Origin: Variovorax brevis | GTDB lineage: Bacteria; Pseudomonadota; Gammaproteobacteria; Burkholderiales; Burkholderiaceae_C | Direction of reading: 5' to 3' | Assembly: GCF_030317105.1 (NCBI RefSeq) | Contig: NZ_JASZYG010000007.1 | Coordinates: forward strand, 310,001-374,000 | Length of the DNA: 64,000 nucleotides | Shown here: one piece after another, positions 22,830 to 30,931 of the stretch | How the letters are laid out: each line of letters begins with the position of its first letter | Numbering within the stretch: the stretch's first letter is position 1 | Translations under genes and position numbers: made by a program | The notes under the pieces: model-generated | The model's database searches: none | Seen by the model: the letters and a program-made list of their open reading frames with translations, nothing else | Told to the model about the DNA's origin: nothing

Positions 22830-24820
22830 GGCAGATCCTTGTTGACCTCGGGAATGCGTTCGTCGCGCGGGCCGACATTGCCCAGGCGCGCCTTGATCGA
22901 CTGCGGCTTCCCGCTCAGCAGCGCGGCGTAGTTGGTGGTGTTGGCCAGCACCTTCTTGACGTAGTCGCGCGTTTCCGTAAACGGAACGTTCTCGGCCCAG
23001 ATGGCAGCTTCCATGGTCGGGCCGTTGCGCCACGAGCGCGGCCGGCCCGGGCCGGCGTTGTAGGCCGCGGCGGCCAGCGGCATGGAGCCGTCGAAGTCGT
23101 CGAGTGCGAGCTTCAGGTAGTTGGTGCCGATGGTGATGTTGGTTTCGCGGTCGTTGATCTGGTTGGGCGAGAAGTCGGACATGCCGATCTTGCGGGCCGT
23201 CCATTTCGCGGTGGCGGGCATGACCTGCATCAGGCCCGAAGCGCCGACACCGGAGCGCGCATCCATGATGAAGCGGCTTTCCTGCCGGATGAGCCCGTAG
23301 ACGTAGGCCGGATCGAGGCCGATCTCGCGGCTCTTGCGCACCACCGTGTCGTGGTAGGGCATGGGGAAGCGCTGCTCCACGTCGATCACCCCCTTGGTGC
23401 GTTCACTTGTGTTGATGCAGCGGTCCCACACCTCGCGCTGGCAGGCAAAGTCGGCGGCGGCAAGCAACTCGCGGTCGTTCATGCCGCCCTTGGTGTGCAG
23501 GTTGGTGGCGTAGTTCCACTCGCGCGTGCCTTCGGGCCGAAGGCCGATGGCGATGGCGTAGAGCGCACGGTTGAGCGCGGGGTTTTGGCGGGCGGCGCCC
23601 TTTTCCTCAGCGGTGAGCGGCGCGGGACGCGTCGGCACCACGGCGGGCTGGCCGAGTTCCTCGAGTGCAAGCAGTTCGTAGAAGCCGCGGGTGCCTGCAA
23701 TGCTCTGGTACAGCGCGCCAGCCTGCGCACGCCGCTCGTCGCCGCCGTAGTTGGCGAGTGCCCGTGCCTTCCAGTAGACCCAGGTCGGGTCTTGTTGCGC
23801 GTCGTCGCTCATGGCGTCGATGGACGCCTGCACTTCCTTCCACTGGCCCATGCGCAGAGCCGAGCGCGCCTTCCACGCCAGCATGTCGTCGCTCAGGTCG
23901 CTGCTCTTGGTGACGTTGGCAAAGTAGCCCGGCGCCATCGGGGAGAGCTTGTTGGCGGCCTGCCGCCCGATGGCTCCCCACAACCAGTTGCGCTCCTCGG
24001 CGCTGAGCATGGGGCCCCACTTGTTTTCCAGCTGCTGGGCAGCCATGTCGGGATCGGCAATGGCGATCTTGACGAGCGCGAGCACCACCATTTCCTTGCG
24101 CGACTTGGCGGCGACCACCGCACGGCCGGCGAGGAACTTGGGCGCGCTGGCGTTGACTTCGTCGAACAGCGGCACGGCGTCAGGCGCCACGAGGTTGATG
24201 GCGTCGCGTGCGGCGCGGGGGCGGTTCGCCTCGATGGCCAGCCGCGCCTTCTTCCAGGCGTCGTTCGGCGACATCACCTGCGCGGCGATCATGCGGTCGG
24301 CGGCGGTGAGGCAGCCGTCGTCGGCTTCGCGCTGCGCCAGCCAGCTGCGGCGCACTTCGTCGGCCTGTGCCTTTGTGACGCTGCCACTGCTCGAGGCCGC
24401 GGCCAGCACGGCGTAGCAGTTGACTTCGCGGTCATCGCCCATGCGGTAGCCGGGGTGCATGGCAAGAAAGCTGTTCCAGTCGCGCATCTTGCCGAGCTGA
24501 AGAAGCCAGTCGTTGCGCATCCGGTCTTCCTGGTAGGTGCCGGGGTAGCGGGCCAAAAAGTCCTGCACCTCGCCGGAGCTGGCTTCGGGCAGGCGGGCCT
24601 TCAATTCCCAGTAGGCGGCCCAGGGTTCGAGCACGCTGCCTCGGGCTTGGGGCAGCAGGGTGGTGAGCCGTGCCTTGTCGCCGCGCTGGAATGCCTGCTT
24701 CATTTGCAGCACGGCATCATCGCCAGAGGCTTGCGCCAATGCGGATTGCGTCAGCGCGCCGGTCAATAACAGGGTAAAAAGGGTTGCGCCGCGAGGTGCA
24801 AAAATACGTCGAAACAGCAT
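22826..24820 (-). CDS. slt: Soluble lytic murein transglycosylase Slt
   Basis: A 664-residue periplasmic lytic transglycosylase. The signal peptide is RGATLFTLLLTGALTQSALA. A long alpha-helical superhelix (to about residue 480) matches Slt70, followed by the catalytic domain. The catalytic Glu is in RQESRFIMDARSG near residue 500, with GLMQVMPATAKW and AAAAYNAGPGRP as the other motifs. It cleaves peptidoglycan glycan strands to 1,6-anhydromuropeptides. Its start is only nine bases from the divergent 5-formyl-THF cyclo-ligase start. The stop overlaps the start of the MgtC-type gene. Confidence 0.95.
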   Translation of the reverse strand: MLFRRIFAPRGATLFTLLLTGALTQSALAQASGDDAVLQMKQAFQRGDKARLTTLLPQARGSVLEPWAAYWELKARLPEASSGEVQDFLARYPGTYQEDRMRNDWLLQLGKMRDWNSFLAMHPGYRMGDDREVNCYAVLAAASSSGSVTKAQADEVRRSWLAQREADDGCLTAADRMIAAQVMSPNDAWKKARLAIEANRPRAARDAINLVAPDAVPLFDEVNASAPKFLAGRAVVAAKSRKEMVVLALVKIAIADPDMAAQQLENKWGPMLSAEERNWLWGAIGRQAANKLSPMAPGYFANVTKSSDLSDDMLAWKARSALRMGQWKEVQASIDAMSDDAQQDPTWVYWKARALANYGGDERRAQAGALYQSIAGTRGFYELLALEELGQPAVVPTRPAPLTAEEKGAARQNPALNRALYAIAIGLRPEGTREWNYATNLHTKGGMNDRELLAAADFACQREVWDRCINTSERTKGVIDVEQRFPMPYHDTVVRKSREIGLDPAYVYGLIRQESRFIMDARSGVGASGLMQVMPATAKWTARKIGMSDFSPNQINDRETNITIGTNYLKLALDDFDGSMPLAAAAYNAGPGRPRSWRNGPTMEAAIWAENVPFTETRDYVKKVLANTTNYAALLSGKPQSIKARLGNVGPRDERIPEVNKDLP

Positions 24821-24829
24821 CGGGGGATT

Positions 24830-25447
24830 ATGGACAAACCACAGGGCGCCGATACCTCGGCCACCGCCACATTTCTCAAGAAACAGTTGCGTAGTGCTCT
24901 TGTTGAGCAGCGCCTGCAAATGCCGGATCGACAAGTGCGCGCAAACTTGTTGCAGCGGGTGATGCGCATCTGGCTGGTGGGCCGGCCAGATACGGTCATT
25001 GGCGCTTATTGGCCGATCAAAGGTGAATTCGACCCCTTGCCGGCGTTGCATCGGTGGAAAGAAGACGGCGAATTGCAGGGAAATCCCACGCAACGCCGAA
25101 TTGGCCTGCCGGTCATGAACCGGCAACACAAGACGCTGACTTTTCACGCCTGGTATCCGGGATGTCCGATGGAAGAAGACGCCTACGACATTCCCAAGCC
25201 CAAGGACACCGAACTGATCGTGCCGACGCTGCTGTTCGTGCCTTGCGTGGGCTACAGCGCCGGCGGCTACCGCCTGGGCTACGGCGGCGGTTTCTATGAC
25301 CGCACGCTGGCCGCGCTGGAGCCTCGCCCGTTCACGGTGGGCCTGGGCTTCTCCAACGGCCTCGTGGAGAACTTCGAGCCGGAGGCGCACGATCTGCCCC
25401 TGGACGCCATGCTGAACGACGAAGGCGTCGTCTGGCCCGCCGGCTGA
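24830..25447 (+). CDS. 5-formyltetrahydrofolate cyclo-ligase
   Basis: A 205-residue cyclo-ligase that converts 5-formyl-THF to 5,10-methenyl-THF using ATP. The family blocks are FLKKQLRSALVEQRLQMPD at the start, YWPIKGEFDPLP in the middle, and the signature PCVGYSAGGYRLGYGGGFYD near residues 140-160, where the glycine-rich loop and Tyr contact phosphate. GGGGGA just before the ATG serves as the ribosome binding site. The folate link to the folB unit is functional only; the genes are 20 kb apart. Cytosolic. Confidence 0.93.
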   Translation: MDKPQGADTSATATFLKKQLRSALVEQRLQMPDRQVRANLLQRVMRIWLVGRPDTVIGAYWPIKGEFDPLPALHRWKEDGELQGNPTQRRIGLPVMNRQHKTLTFHAWYPGCPMEEDAYDIPKPKDTELIVPTLLFVPCVGYSAGGYRLGYGGGFYDRTLAALEPRPFTVGLGFSNGLVENFEPEAHDLPLDAMLNDEGVVWPAG

Positions 25448-25519
25448 GCTTGGGTTGCAGAGACCGCTGATCCGCAGTCCGCGCAGCGCGCCTTCGCAGC
25501 GGATCTGATCAGGGCCTGC

Positions 25520-26506
25520 TTAGTCGAGGTCGACCAGATCGGGATCAGGCACCTCGCCAATGGTGGTGCGCGTGAGCTGCGCCTGCGCTTCCAGCCAATC
25601 GGAAAAAGCGCGCACCTCGGACCGCATGCCACTGCGCGGTCCGGTCAGCAGCCAATAGGACATGGGCGAATCCATTCGACTGGTCGGCAGCACTTCAACC
25701 AAGTCGCCGTTGGCCAGGCTGTCCGACACGAGTGAGCTGCGAGCCAGCACCACGCCCTGGCCGGTGAGCGCCGCCTGCACCATCTGATAGGCGTAATTGA
25801 AATAGAGCCAGCGCTTGGGTTGCTGGCGGCCCATGCCGTTGCGTTCGAACCAGCGCCGCCAAGTGAGCCATTCGAGGTGCGTGCGGTGCGCGTCGCCGGC
25901 CTCGATGAGCGTGAACTGCGCAATGTCCTCCGGCTTCTGGATCGACGGATTGCTCTTGATGAGCCAGGGACTCGCCACCGGCGTGAGCGTTTCGCCAAAC
26001 AGGCGCACCGCATCGGCTGGCATGTTCGTCGCGGGGCCGTAGCGCAGGGCAATGTCCACGTCCGCCACGTCCAGGTCGACCGCGACGTCGCTTGCGTCGA
26101 TGCGGATGTCGATGTCGGGGTTGTCGCGCTGAAAGGCCTCCAGGCGCGGAATGAGCCACATCGAGGCAAAAGACGCAAAGGTGGTCAGCGCCACGCTCTT
26201 GCGGCCGGCGCTCTGGCGGATCTGCCGCACCGCGCCGTCGATGCGCGGAAGCGATTGCTGTACGGCGAGCAACAGTTGCGCGCCTGCGCTCGTGAGTTCC
26301 ACGGCGCGCGTGTGGCGCAGGAACAGCGACACGCCGACTTCTTCCTCCAGCGACTGGATCTGCCGGCTCACCGCCGACTGCGTGAGCGCCATCTCCTCCG
26401 ACGCAGCACGGAAGTTCAGGTGGCGGGCCACGGCCTCGAAGGCGCGCAGGTGCCCCGCAGAAATGGGCCGGGAGCGCAGGTGGGTCTGGGAGTGCTGCAT
26501 GGGCAT
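25520..26506 (-). CDS. LysR family transcriptional regulator (GcvA-like)
   Basis: A 328-residue LTTR. The N-terminal winged helix-turn-helix is HLRAFEAVARHLNFRAASEE, with LTQSAVSRQIQSLEEEVG as the recognition region (residues about 18-75), followed by a periplasmic-binding-protein-like effector domain. The LNFRAASEEMALTQSAVS pattern groups it with GcvA/AmpR-like regulators. The effector is unknown. It is divergent from the DUF2917 gene, with 121 bases between starts, and a regulator commonly controls its own divergent neighbour. Confidence 0.9.
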   Translation of the reverse strand: MPMQHSQTHLRSRPISAGHLRAFEAVARHLNFRAASEEMALTQSAVSRQIQSLEEEVGVSLFLRHTRAVELTSAGAQLLLAVQQSLPRIDGAVRQIRQSAGRKSVALTTFASFASMWLIPRLEAFQRDNPDIDIRIDASDVAVDLDVADVDIALRYGPATNMPADAVRLFGETLTPVASPWLIKSNPSIQKPEDIAQFTLIEAGDAHRTHLEWLTWRRWFERNGMGRQQPKRWLYFNYAYQMVQAALTGQGVVLARSSLVSDSLANGDLVEVLPTSRMDSPMSYWLLTGPRSGMRSEVRAFSDWLEAQAQLTRTTIGEVPDPDLVDLD

Positions 26507-26627
26507 TGATGCGGAAACGGAATCATTAGGCTACCGCGTTTTCATTGGACCGGGAAGGCGGTCGGCGAGATCATTCATTCCCGAAACGCGCTATTGCCTT
26601 TCGCAGCTACGTACCAAGGAGTACCTC

Positions 26628-26933
26628 ATGTCTGCCACCTGCACCGCTTCCTCGATTCCCGCCCTGACCCGGCCCCTGCCGGTGCCCCCGGCCGTGCGCC
26701 GTGGCGCATGGCAGCTCGCGGCCAAGCAGGCCATGACATTGCGCGCCGGTTCCCGCAGCGTGCTCAAGATCCGCCAGGGCCGTGTGTGGATCACGCGCGA
26801 CGCCAGTCCGCAATGGGGCAGCGAAGACATCGTGCTCGGCCCGGGCGAGTCGCTCACGCTGGCCAAGGGCGAGCGTCTCGTGATGGAGCCGTGGGACAGC
26901 TACGGCGTGACCTACACCTGGGACGCTGCCTGA
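26628..26933 (+). CDS. DUF2917 family protein
   Basis: A 101-residue protein with a central beta-rich block from RSVLKIRQGRVWITRDASPQ through LGPGESLTLAKGERLVMEP, typical of DUF2917. The fold is likely a small cupin-like barrel. In Burkholderiales this family frequently sits divergent from a LysR regulator, as here. No catalytic motif is visible. I chose the ATG at 26628 since the preceding reading frame is unlike the family. Function unknown. Confidence 0.82.
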   Translation: MSATCTASSIPALTRPLPVPPAVRRGAWQLAAKQAMTLRAGSRSVLKIRQGRVWITRDASPQWGSEDIVLGPGESLTLAKGERLVMEPWDSYGVTYTWDAA

Positions 26934-26964
26934 CATCCGGGCGATGGGCCGACCCCGTGCCGGC

Positions 26965-27363
26965 TCAGCCCTGAATGTCGAACTGCGCGCGCAGCGCCAG
27001 GAATCGCTGCAGCGCCGCTTCTCCCATCAGCCCGCCGAGGCTGTCCACGTCCTCGGTTTCGGGCGGTTCCGCAAAACCCATCTCGAATCTCTTGTACCGC
27101 CGCTGCGCCAGCACGCCGCGGTAGATCACCCGGACGTCGGTGTGACGCGGGTCGCTGGCAATGCGCTCCCAAAGGCGCCCCACGTTGGCCGGTGGCCCTT
27201 CGATGTGCTGCAAGAAGCGCATTCCATCAAAAACCAGAAGTCCGGTGATGCCGTTGGCGGCGTTCGCGGCGCGCGCGCGGGCAAGAATGGCTGGAACCAC
27301 GGCCGGCGTTTCATGGGGGGCGATGACGCTGCCGTAAATGACTTCGTAGAGAGACTCGGGCAT
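26965..27363 (-). CDS. BLUF-domain blue-light photoreceptor
   Basis: A 132-residue protein that is almost entirely one BLUF domain, which binds FAD and senses blue light. The photochemical residues are all present with the classical spacing: Tyr10 (VIYGS), Asn34 and Gln52 (FLQHIEG), giving 24 and 18 residues, the same spacings as in PixD, as I recall that sequence. Met95 follows in RFEMGF, where PixD has WSM, so the tryptophan there is absent. DPRHTDVRVIYRG is the typical late block. There is no output domain, so it is a short BLUF that must act through a partner. It lies divergent from the Crp/Fnr gene. Confidence 0.9.
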   Translation of the reverse strand: MPESLYEVIYGSVIAPHETPAVVPAILARARAANAANGITGLLVFDGMRFLQHIEGPPANVGRLWERIASDPRHTDVRVIYRGVLAQRRYKRFEMGFAEPPETEDVDSLGGLMGEAALQRFLALRAQFDIQG

Positions 27364-27396
27364 GCAGGTCGAAAGAGTGATGGCCGGGAAAGTCTA

Positions 27397-27408
27397 TGAA
27401 GCGCTTCA
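27397..27408. promoter_or_regulatory. 12-bp perfect palindrome in the BLUF-Crp/Fnr intergenic region
   Basis: TGAAGCGCTTCA is perfectly self-complementary and lies between the divergent starts of the BLUF gene (27363) and the Crp/Fnr gene (27421). Dimeric Crp/Fnr proteins bind short palindromes, so it could be an operator for the adjacent regulator. It lacks the textbook TTGAT-N4-ATCAA or TGTGA-N6-TCACA sequences, so the assignment is tentative. Confidence 0.4.
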
Positions 27409-27420
27409 GCATCGTGAAAT

Positions 27421-28236
27421 GTGAAAAGACACTTCCCGGCCGCCCCGCGCGCCTATAGTGGGCGCGTGAAGTCCGGGGAACCACTGGCCGCCGTCGCGCC
27501 ACCGCAAGTCGAGAACCCGTGCGCGCACTGCCTGCTGCGTGCGAGCGGGGAGTTCCTTCCCGTTTCGCGCGCGGAGCGCGAGGCCATCGAGTCCTTTCGC
27601 AAAGGTGCCCGCGTCGTCAAGGCGGGCCGCGCCATCATCGATGAGCACCGTGCCAGCCGTCAGCTGTTCACGCTTTATTCGGGATGGGCATTCCGCTACA
27701 AGACCTTGAGCGACGGACGCCGGCAGATTCTCAGCTTTCTGCTGCCGGGCGACTTCTTGGGGCTGCAGGACGAGTTCGCGGATGGCCAGACGCATGGCGT
27801 GGAGGCGGCCACCGACGTTTCGCTGTGCGCCTTCGAGCGCGGTGAACTGTGGGAACTGTTCCGCTCGCAACCGAAGCTGGGCTACGACATCACCTGGCTG
27901 GCCGCGCGCGAGGAAAAAATCGTGGACGACAACCTGGTCAGCACCGGCCGGCGCAACGCCTCCGAACGCGTGGCGATGCTCTTGATGCACCTTTACCGCC
28001 GCGCACAGCGCGTGGGCATGGAGCGGGAGGGCTGGGTCGAGTTTCCTTTCAACCAGCAGCACATTGCGGATGCGTTGGGTTTGTCGCTGGTGCACACCAA
28101 CAAGACCTTGCGCAGCCTGGCGCGACAGGGCCTGCACCGGATCGACAGTGGCTGGCTGCGCATCCTCGACCCGCAGGCCCTGGAGACGCTGGGCGACTAT
28201 TTCGAACGGCCTGTGCGGCCTATGCCACTGATCTAG
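27421..28236 (+). CDS. Crp/Fnr family transcriptional regulator
   Basis: A 271-residue regulator using GTG at 27421, or 256 residues from GTG at 27466; both lie in frame. A TATAGT-like -10 at 27454-27459 would make the second start leaderless. The cyclic-nucleotide-binding-like beta roll is at about residues 50-160 (FTLYSGWAFRYKTLSDGRRQ, LLPGDFLGLQDE). The C-terminal winged HTH has FNQQHIADALGLSLVHTNKT as the recognition region. An N-terminal CAHC pair and a central Cys (SLCAFER) resemble three of the four FNR cluster ligands. The signal is uncertain. It is divergent from the BLUF gene. Confidence 0.88.
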   Translation: MKRHFPAAPRAYSGRVKSGEPLAAVAPPQVENPCAHCLLRASGEFLPVSRAEREAIESFRKGARVVKAGRAIIDEHRASRQLFTLYSGWAFRYKTLSDGRRQILSFLLPGDFLGLQDEFADGQTHGVEAATDVSLCAFERGELWELFRSQPKLGYDITWLAAREEKIVDDNLVSTGRRNASERVAMLLMHLYRRAQRVGMEREGWVEFPFNQQHIADALGLSLVHTNKTLRSLARQGLHRIDSGWLRILDPQALETLGDYFERPVRPMPLI

Positions 28237-28334
28237 GGGCTTTCGCCCGCGCTGCGGGGCTGGATGGCGGTGGCTTCGCTTATTGTCGGGGCGGCATTTG
28301 CCATATCACTCGCGATACCAGCGCCCACTCCTTC

Positions 28335-29648
28335 ATGAGCCTCATTGCCCGACTACGCCAGATTGCAATGGTCAGTGGCGTCGAAACATTCGGGGTGGCG
28401 ATGGGCGGGGTGTCTGGCCTGCTCATCGTCAATGTGCTGCCCAAGGAGCAGTACGCGATCTACACGTTTGTGCTGGCATGCGTCACCCTCATGGCGGGCA
28501 TCAGCGAATTGGGACTGTCGCATTGCGTCCTGCCCGTGGTGGGCCAGCGCGCCAGCGACCAGCATTGGGTGGTGGGCGTGTGCCATCAGATCTTCAGGCG
28601 GCGGTGGATGCTCATGTCCGCCGGCGTCGTGATCGTGTTGCCCTACTGGTTCTACACCTCGCAGGAGCATCACTGGCACAGCGCGCCGCATTGGGTCTCG
28701 GGGCTGCTGATGCTGGGGGTGGTCCTGCTCACGCTGCGCGAGAGCTTCCTGCACGTGGTGCTGCTCATCATGCGGCACATCCCTTCGCTCAACCGCATTG
28801 CGTTTGCCTCGCACACGGTGCGCTTTTCGCTGGTGGGCGCGGTGCTGCTCTTGCCGCTGGCAGCGTGGTCGGTGCCGGCATTGTTCGCGGCGACGGTGCT
28901 GGCCCTTGCAGTGTCGGTTCAGCTTCTGAAGCGGGCGTTCGCGCGCCACGGCATCGAAGACTGGCGCCTGAACGCCGACGAATGCCGCGTCGTCGACCGC
29001 GAGGCCTTGCGCGTGGCGCTGCCGCTGGTGCCCTCGGCCATCTTCTTTCATGTGCAGGGTGTCATCACGGTGCTGATCGTCTCCATCTTCGGAACGACGG
29101 ACATGATGGCCGAGGTGGGTGCCTTTGGCCGGCTGGCGCTGGTGCTGACGGTGTTCGACCGCGTCACCAACATGTTGTTGTTTCCGGCCCTGGCGCGTTC
29201 GCCGGCGGGAGCGCGCTTTGTCTCGCGCCTCACGCGCATCCACGGTGCCTACCTGGTCATGATGTTCATGGTACTGGCCACCGCCGTGGCCTGGCCGCAC
29301 TACTGGATGCTGCTGCTCGGACGCCAGTACGCCAGCATGGAGCCGTACCTCTGGATGGTGGTCGTGTCCTCCATCCTCATGAGCGCGGCGGGTTTTGCAT
29401 TTCGCACGCTGGCCGTTCGCGGCGCCACGCAGAGGCAATGGGTCACGATTCCCCTCGTGATCCTGGTGCAGATCGTTTTTGTTGCGCTGGTGGGCGTCGA
29501 CAACCTCAAGCTGGTGCTGGCCTTCAACCTCGTCACGAGCTGCACGCACTTTGCCTACCAGTACGGCATGTTGATCGCCAGTTTGCCCGGCTGGCGCAAG
29601 GAGCCTGCCGACGTGGCAACTGAGGCGAGTCAGCCCAAGGCTGACTGA
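28335..29648 (+). CDS. Polysaccharide biosynthesis flippase-like membrane protein
   Basis: A 437-residue integral membrane protein with about 12 hydrophobic segments (for example VGAVLLLPLAAWSVPALFAA, AYLVMMFMVLATAVAWPHYW). The pattern resembles the Wzx/MVF/MATE-like oligosaccharide flippase superfamily. The charged loop VPSAIFFHVQGVITVLIVS near residues 230-248 matches the central segment of such transporters. I chose the ATG at 28335, because the upstream frame lies within the regulator gene. It probably moves lipid-linked sugar or a related molecule across the inner membrane. The glycosyltransferase gene is convergent downstream. Confidence 0.72.
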   Translation: MSLIARLRQIAMVSGVETFGVAMGGVSGLLIVNVLPKEQYAIYTFVLACVTLMAGISELGLSHCVLPVVGQRASDQHWVVGVCHQIFRRRWMLMSAGVVIVLPYWFYTSQEHHWHSAPHWVSGLLMLGVVLLTLRESFLHVVLLIMRHIPSLNRIAFASHTVRFSLVGAVLLLPLAAWSVPALFAATVLALAVSVQLLKRAFARHGIEDWRLNADECRVVDREALRVALPLVPSAIFFHVQGVITVLIVSIFGTTDMMAEVGAFGRLALVLTVFDRVTNMLLFPALARSPAGARFVSRLTRIHGAYLVMMFMVLATAVAWPHYWMLLLGRQYASMEPYLWMVVVSSILMSAAGFAFRTLAVRGATQRQWVTIPLVILVQIVFVALVGVDNLKLVLAFNLVTSCTHFAYQYGMLIASLPGWRKEPADVATEASQPKAD

Positions 29649-29748
29649 GGAGACGTCGTCGAACAAGCCCCTCGTTGGGGCGGCTTCAGTGATGCCTCAT
29701 GAACCGGGCGACGACGGAAGCAGCGTCTCCTTGTTTCCGCTCGAATTT

Positions 29749-30678
29749 CTAGGATTTGCGGTAGAAGCGCCCTATGGCTGCGGCCACGCCCAAGCTCATG
29801 CGCCGCAGCGCGAAGTGCAGGTCCGAATAGATGCGAATCGGCTGGTTGGCATATTGGTAGTACGCCTTGGTGGCAGGCGTGGGCGGCCGCCCCTTCAGGG
29901 CCCGGCGGATGTGCCGGCCCAGCCAGGGCTTGTTTGACCCGATGGCGTGCGAGAAGTAGTAACCGCCCTGCTGAAAGTCCATGGCCTCGGGACCGGCAGC
30001 GTTCAGTGGTGCGTGGTGCGCCATGAGCGCGAAGTTCATCGCGTCCTGGTCGGTCGAGTGGAACATGTCGTGCGCATGCCCGCTCTTGATGTGCTTGAGG
30101 CCGTCGTTGTACTCCAGCACATGCTCGCAGAGGTGACTCCACAGCGGCAGGAAGTCGGCGTACTGGCGTGGCACGCTCAGGAAGCCCGAGTTGAAATAGT
30201 GCGCGAGCTCCCGGCAGACACGAACTCCCCGATTGGCAAACCAGTCCGCCCACATGAGGCGCTTGGGGTGGCGCGGGGGCAGGGACCAGTTGATGTCTTC
30301 AATGATGCCGATGCCGCCGGAGAACCAGCATTCGATGTCGGACCAGCCGCACTTGACCACGATGTCCGGGTCCACATAAGCGACGGTGTCGCAGTCGGGG
30401 GACAGGTCTTCGAGCACGCGCAGCATGAAGGCGGGCTTGTAGTAAGCGAAGAACATGGGCGTCTCGAGCTTGACGAAGCAGATGCTGAATTCGTCGGTGA
30501 TGCCAAGGCGCCCGGTTGTCGCGTCGAAGGAAGGGGACGTGACGATCCACTGCGCCAGGTCGCCCCGATATCCTGCCCACAACTCGCCGGCATATCGGGA
30601 CGCTGCGAGCGAATTGGCCAGCGCTGCCACGCCGTAGTGGTAGTGGCCCTCGAACAGGGTGCAAAGTGTCGTTTTCAT
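29749..30678 (-). CDS. Glycosyltransferase (GT-A fold, DxD type)
   Basis: A 309-residue protein starting KTTLCTLFEGHYHYGVAALA, with the key sugar-nucleotide/metal motif VAYVDPDIVV (Asp-Pro-Asp) near residue 96, and later HDMFHSTDQDAMNFAL, typical of family 8-like or nucleotide-diphospho-sugar transferases. It is not secreted. The substrate is unknown, but the nearby flippase suggests a surface glycan. The ATG at 30678 is chosen over an upstream ATG at 30783, which would add a stretch not seen in relatives. Confidence 0.78.
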   Translation of the reverse strand: MKTTLCTLFEGHYHYGVAALANSLAASRYAGELWAGYRGDLAQWIVTSPSFDATTGRLGITDEFSICFVKLETPMFFAYYKPAFMLRVLEDLSPDCDTVAYVDPDIVVKCGWSDIECWFSGGIGIIEDINWSLPPRHPKRLMWADWFANRGVRVCRELAHYFNSGFLSVPRQYADFLPLWSHLCEHVLEYNDGLKHIKSGHAHDMFHSTDQDAMNFALMAHHAPLNAAGPEAMDFQQGGYYFSHAIGSNKPWLGRHIRRALKGRPPTPATKAYYQYANQPIRIYSDLHFALRRMSLGVAAAIGRFYRKS

Positions 30679-30931
30679 CAAGTGCGTTTGACCATGGATG
30701 CCGCGGCTCGGGTAGCGGGCCAGTGTAATCAAATCTGCCTCATGGCTACATGAAGTTACGGAGGTAAACATCAAGTTACGCACGGTCAGGGCCCGTTTTT
30801 GGCGAGTTTTGTTGACCCGGCGGCGAGTTCCGAAGGGTTTGTGCGTTCAAGCAAGCGTCGCGCCCGGAATGACAGCGCAGGCGCATCGATAATTCCCGCC
30901 AGTTTGCGAAACAGATCTGGAACAGAAACGA

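Noticed and set aside
28353..29666. Leftward 437-codon frame of the same length as the flippase gene on the other strand
   Set aside because: The equal length is coincidental; the sequence is His/Gln-rich antisense of a membrane protein.
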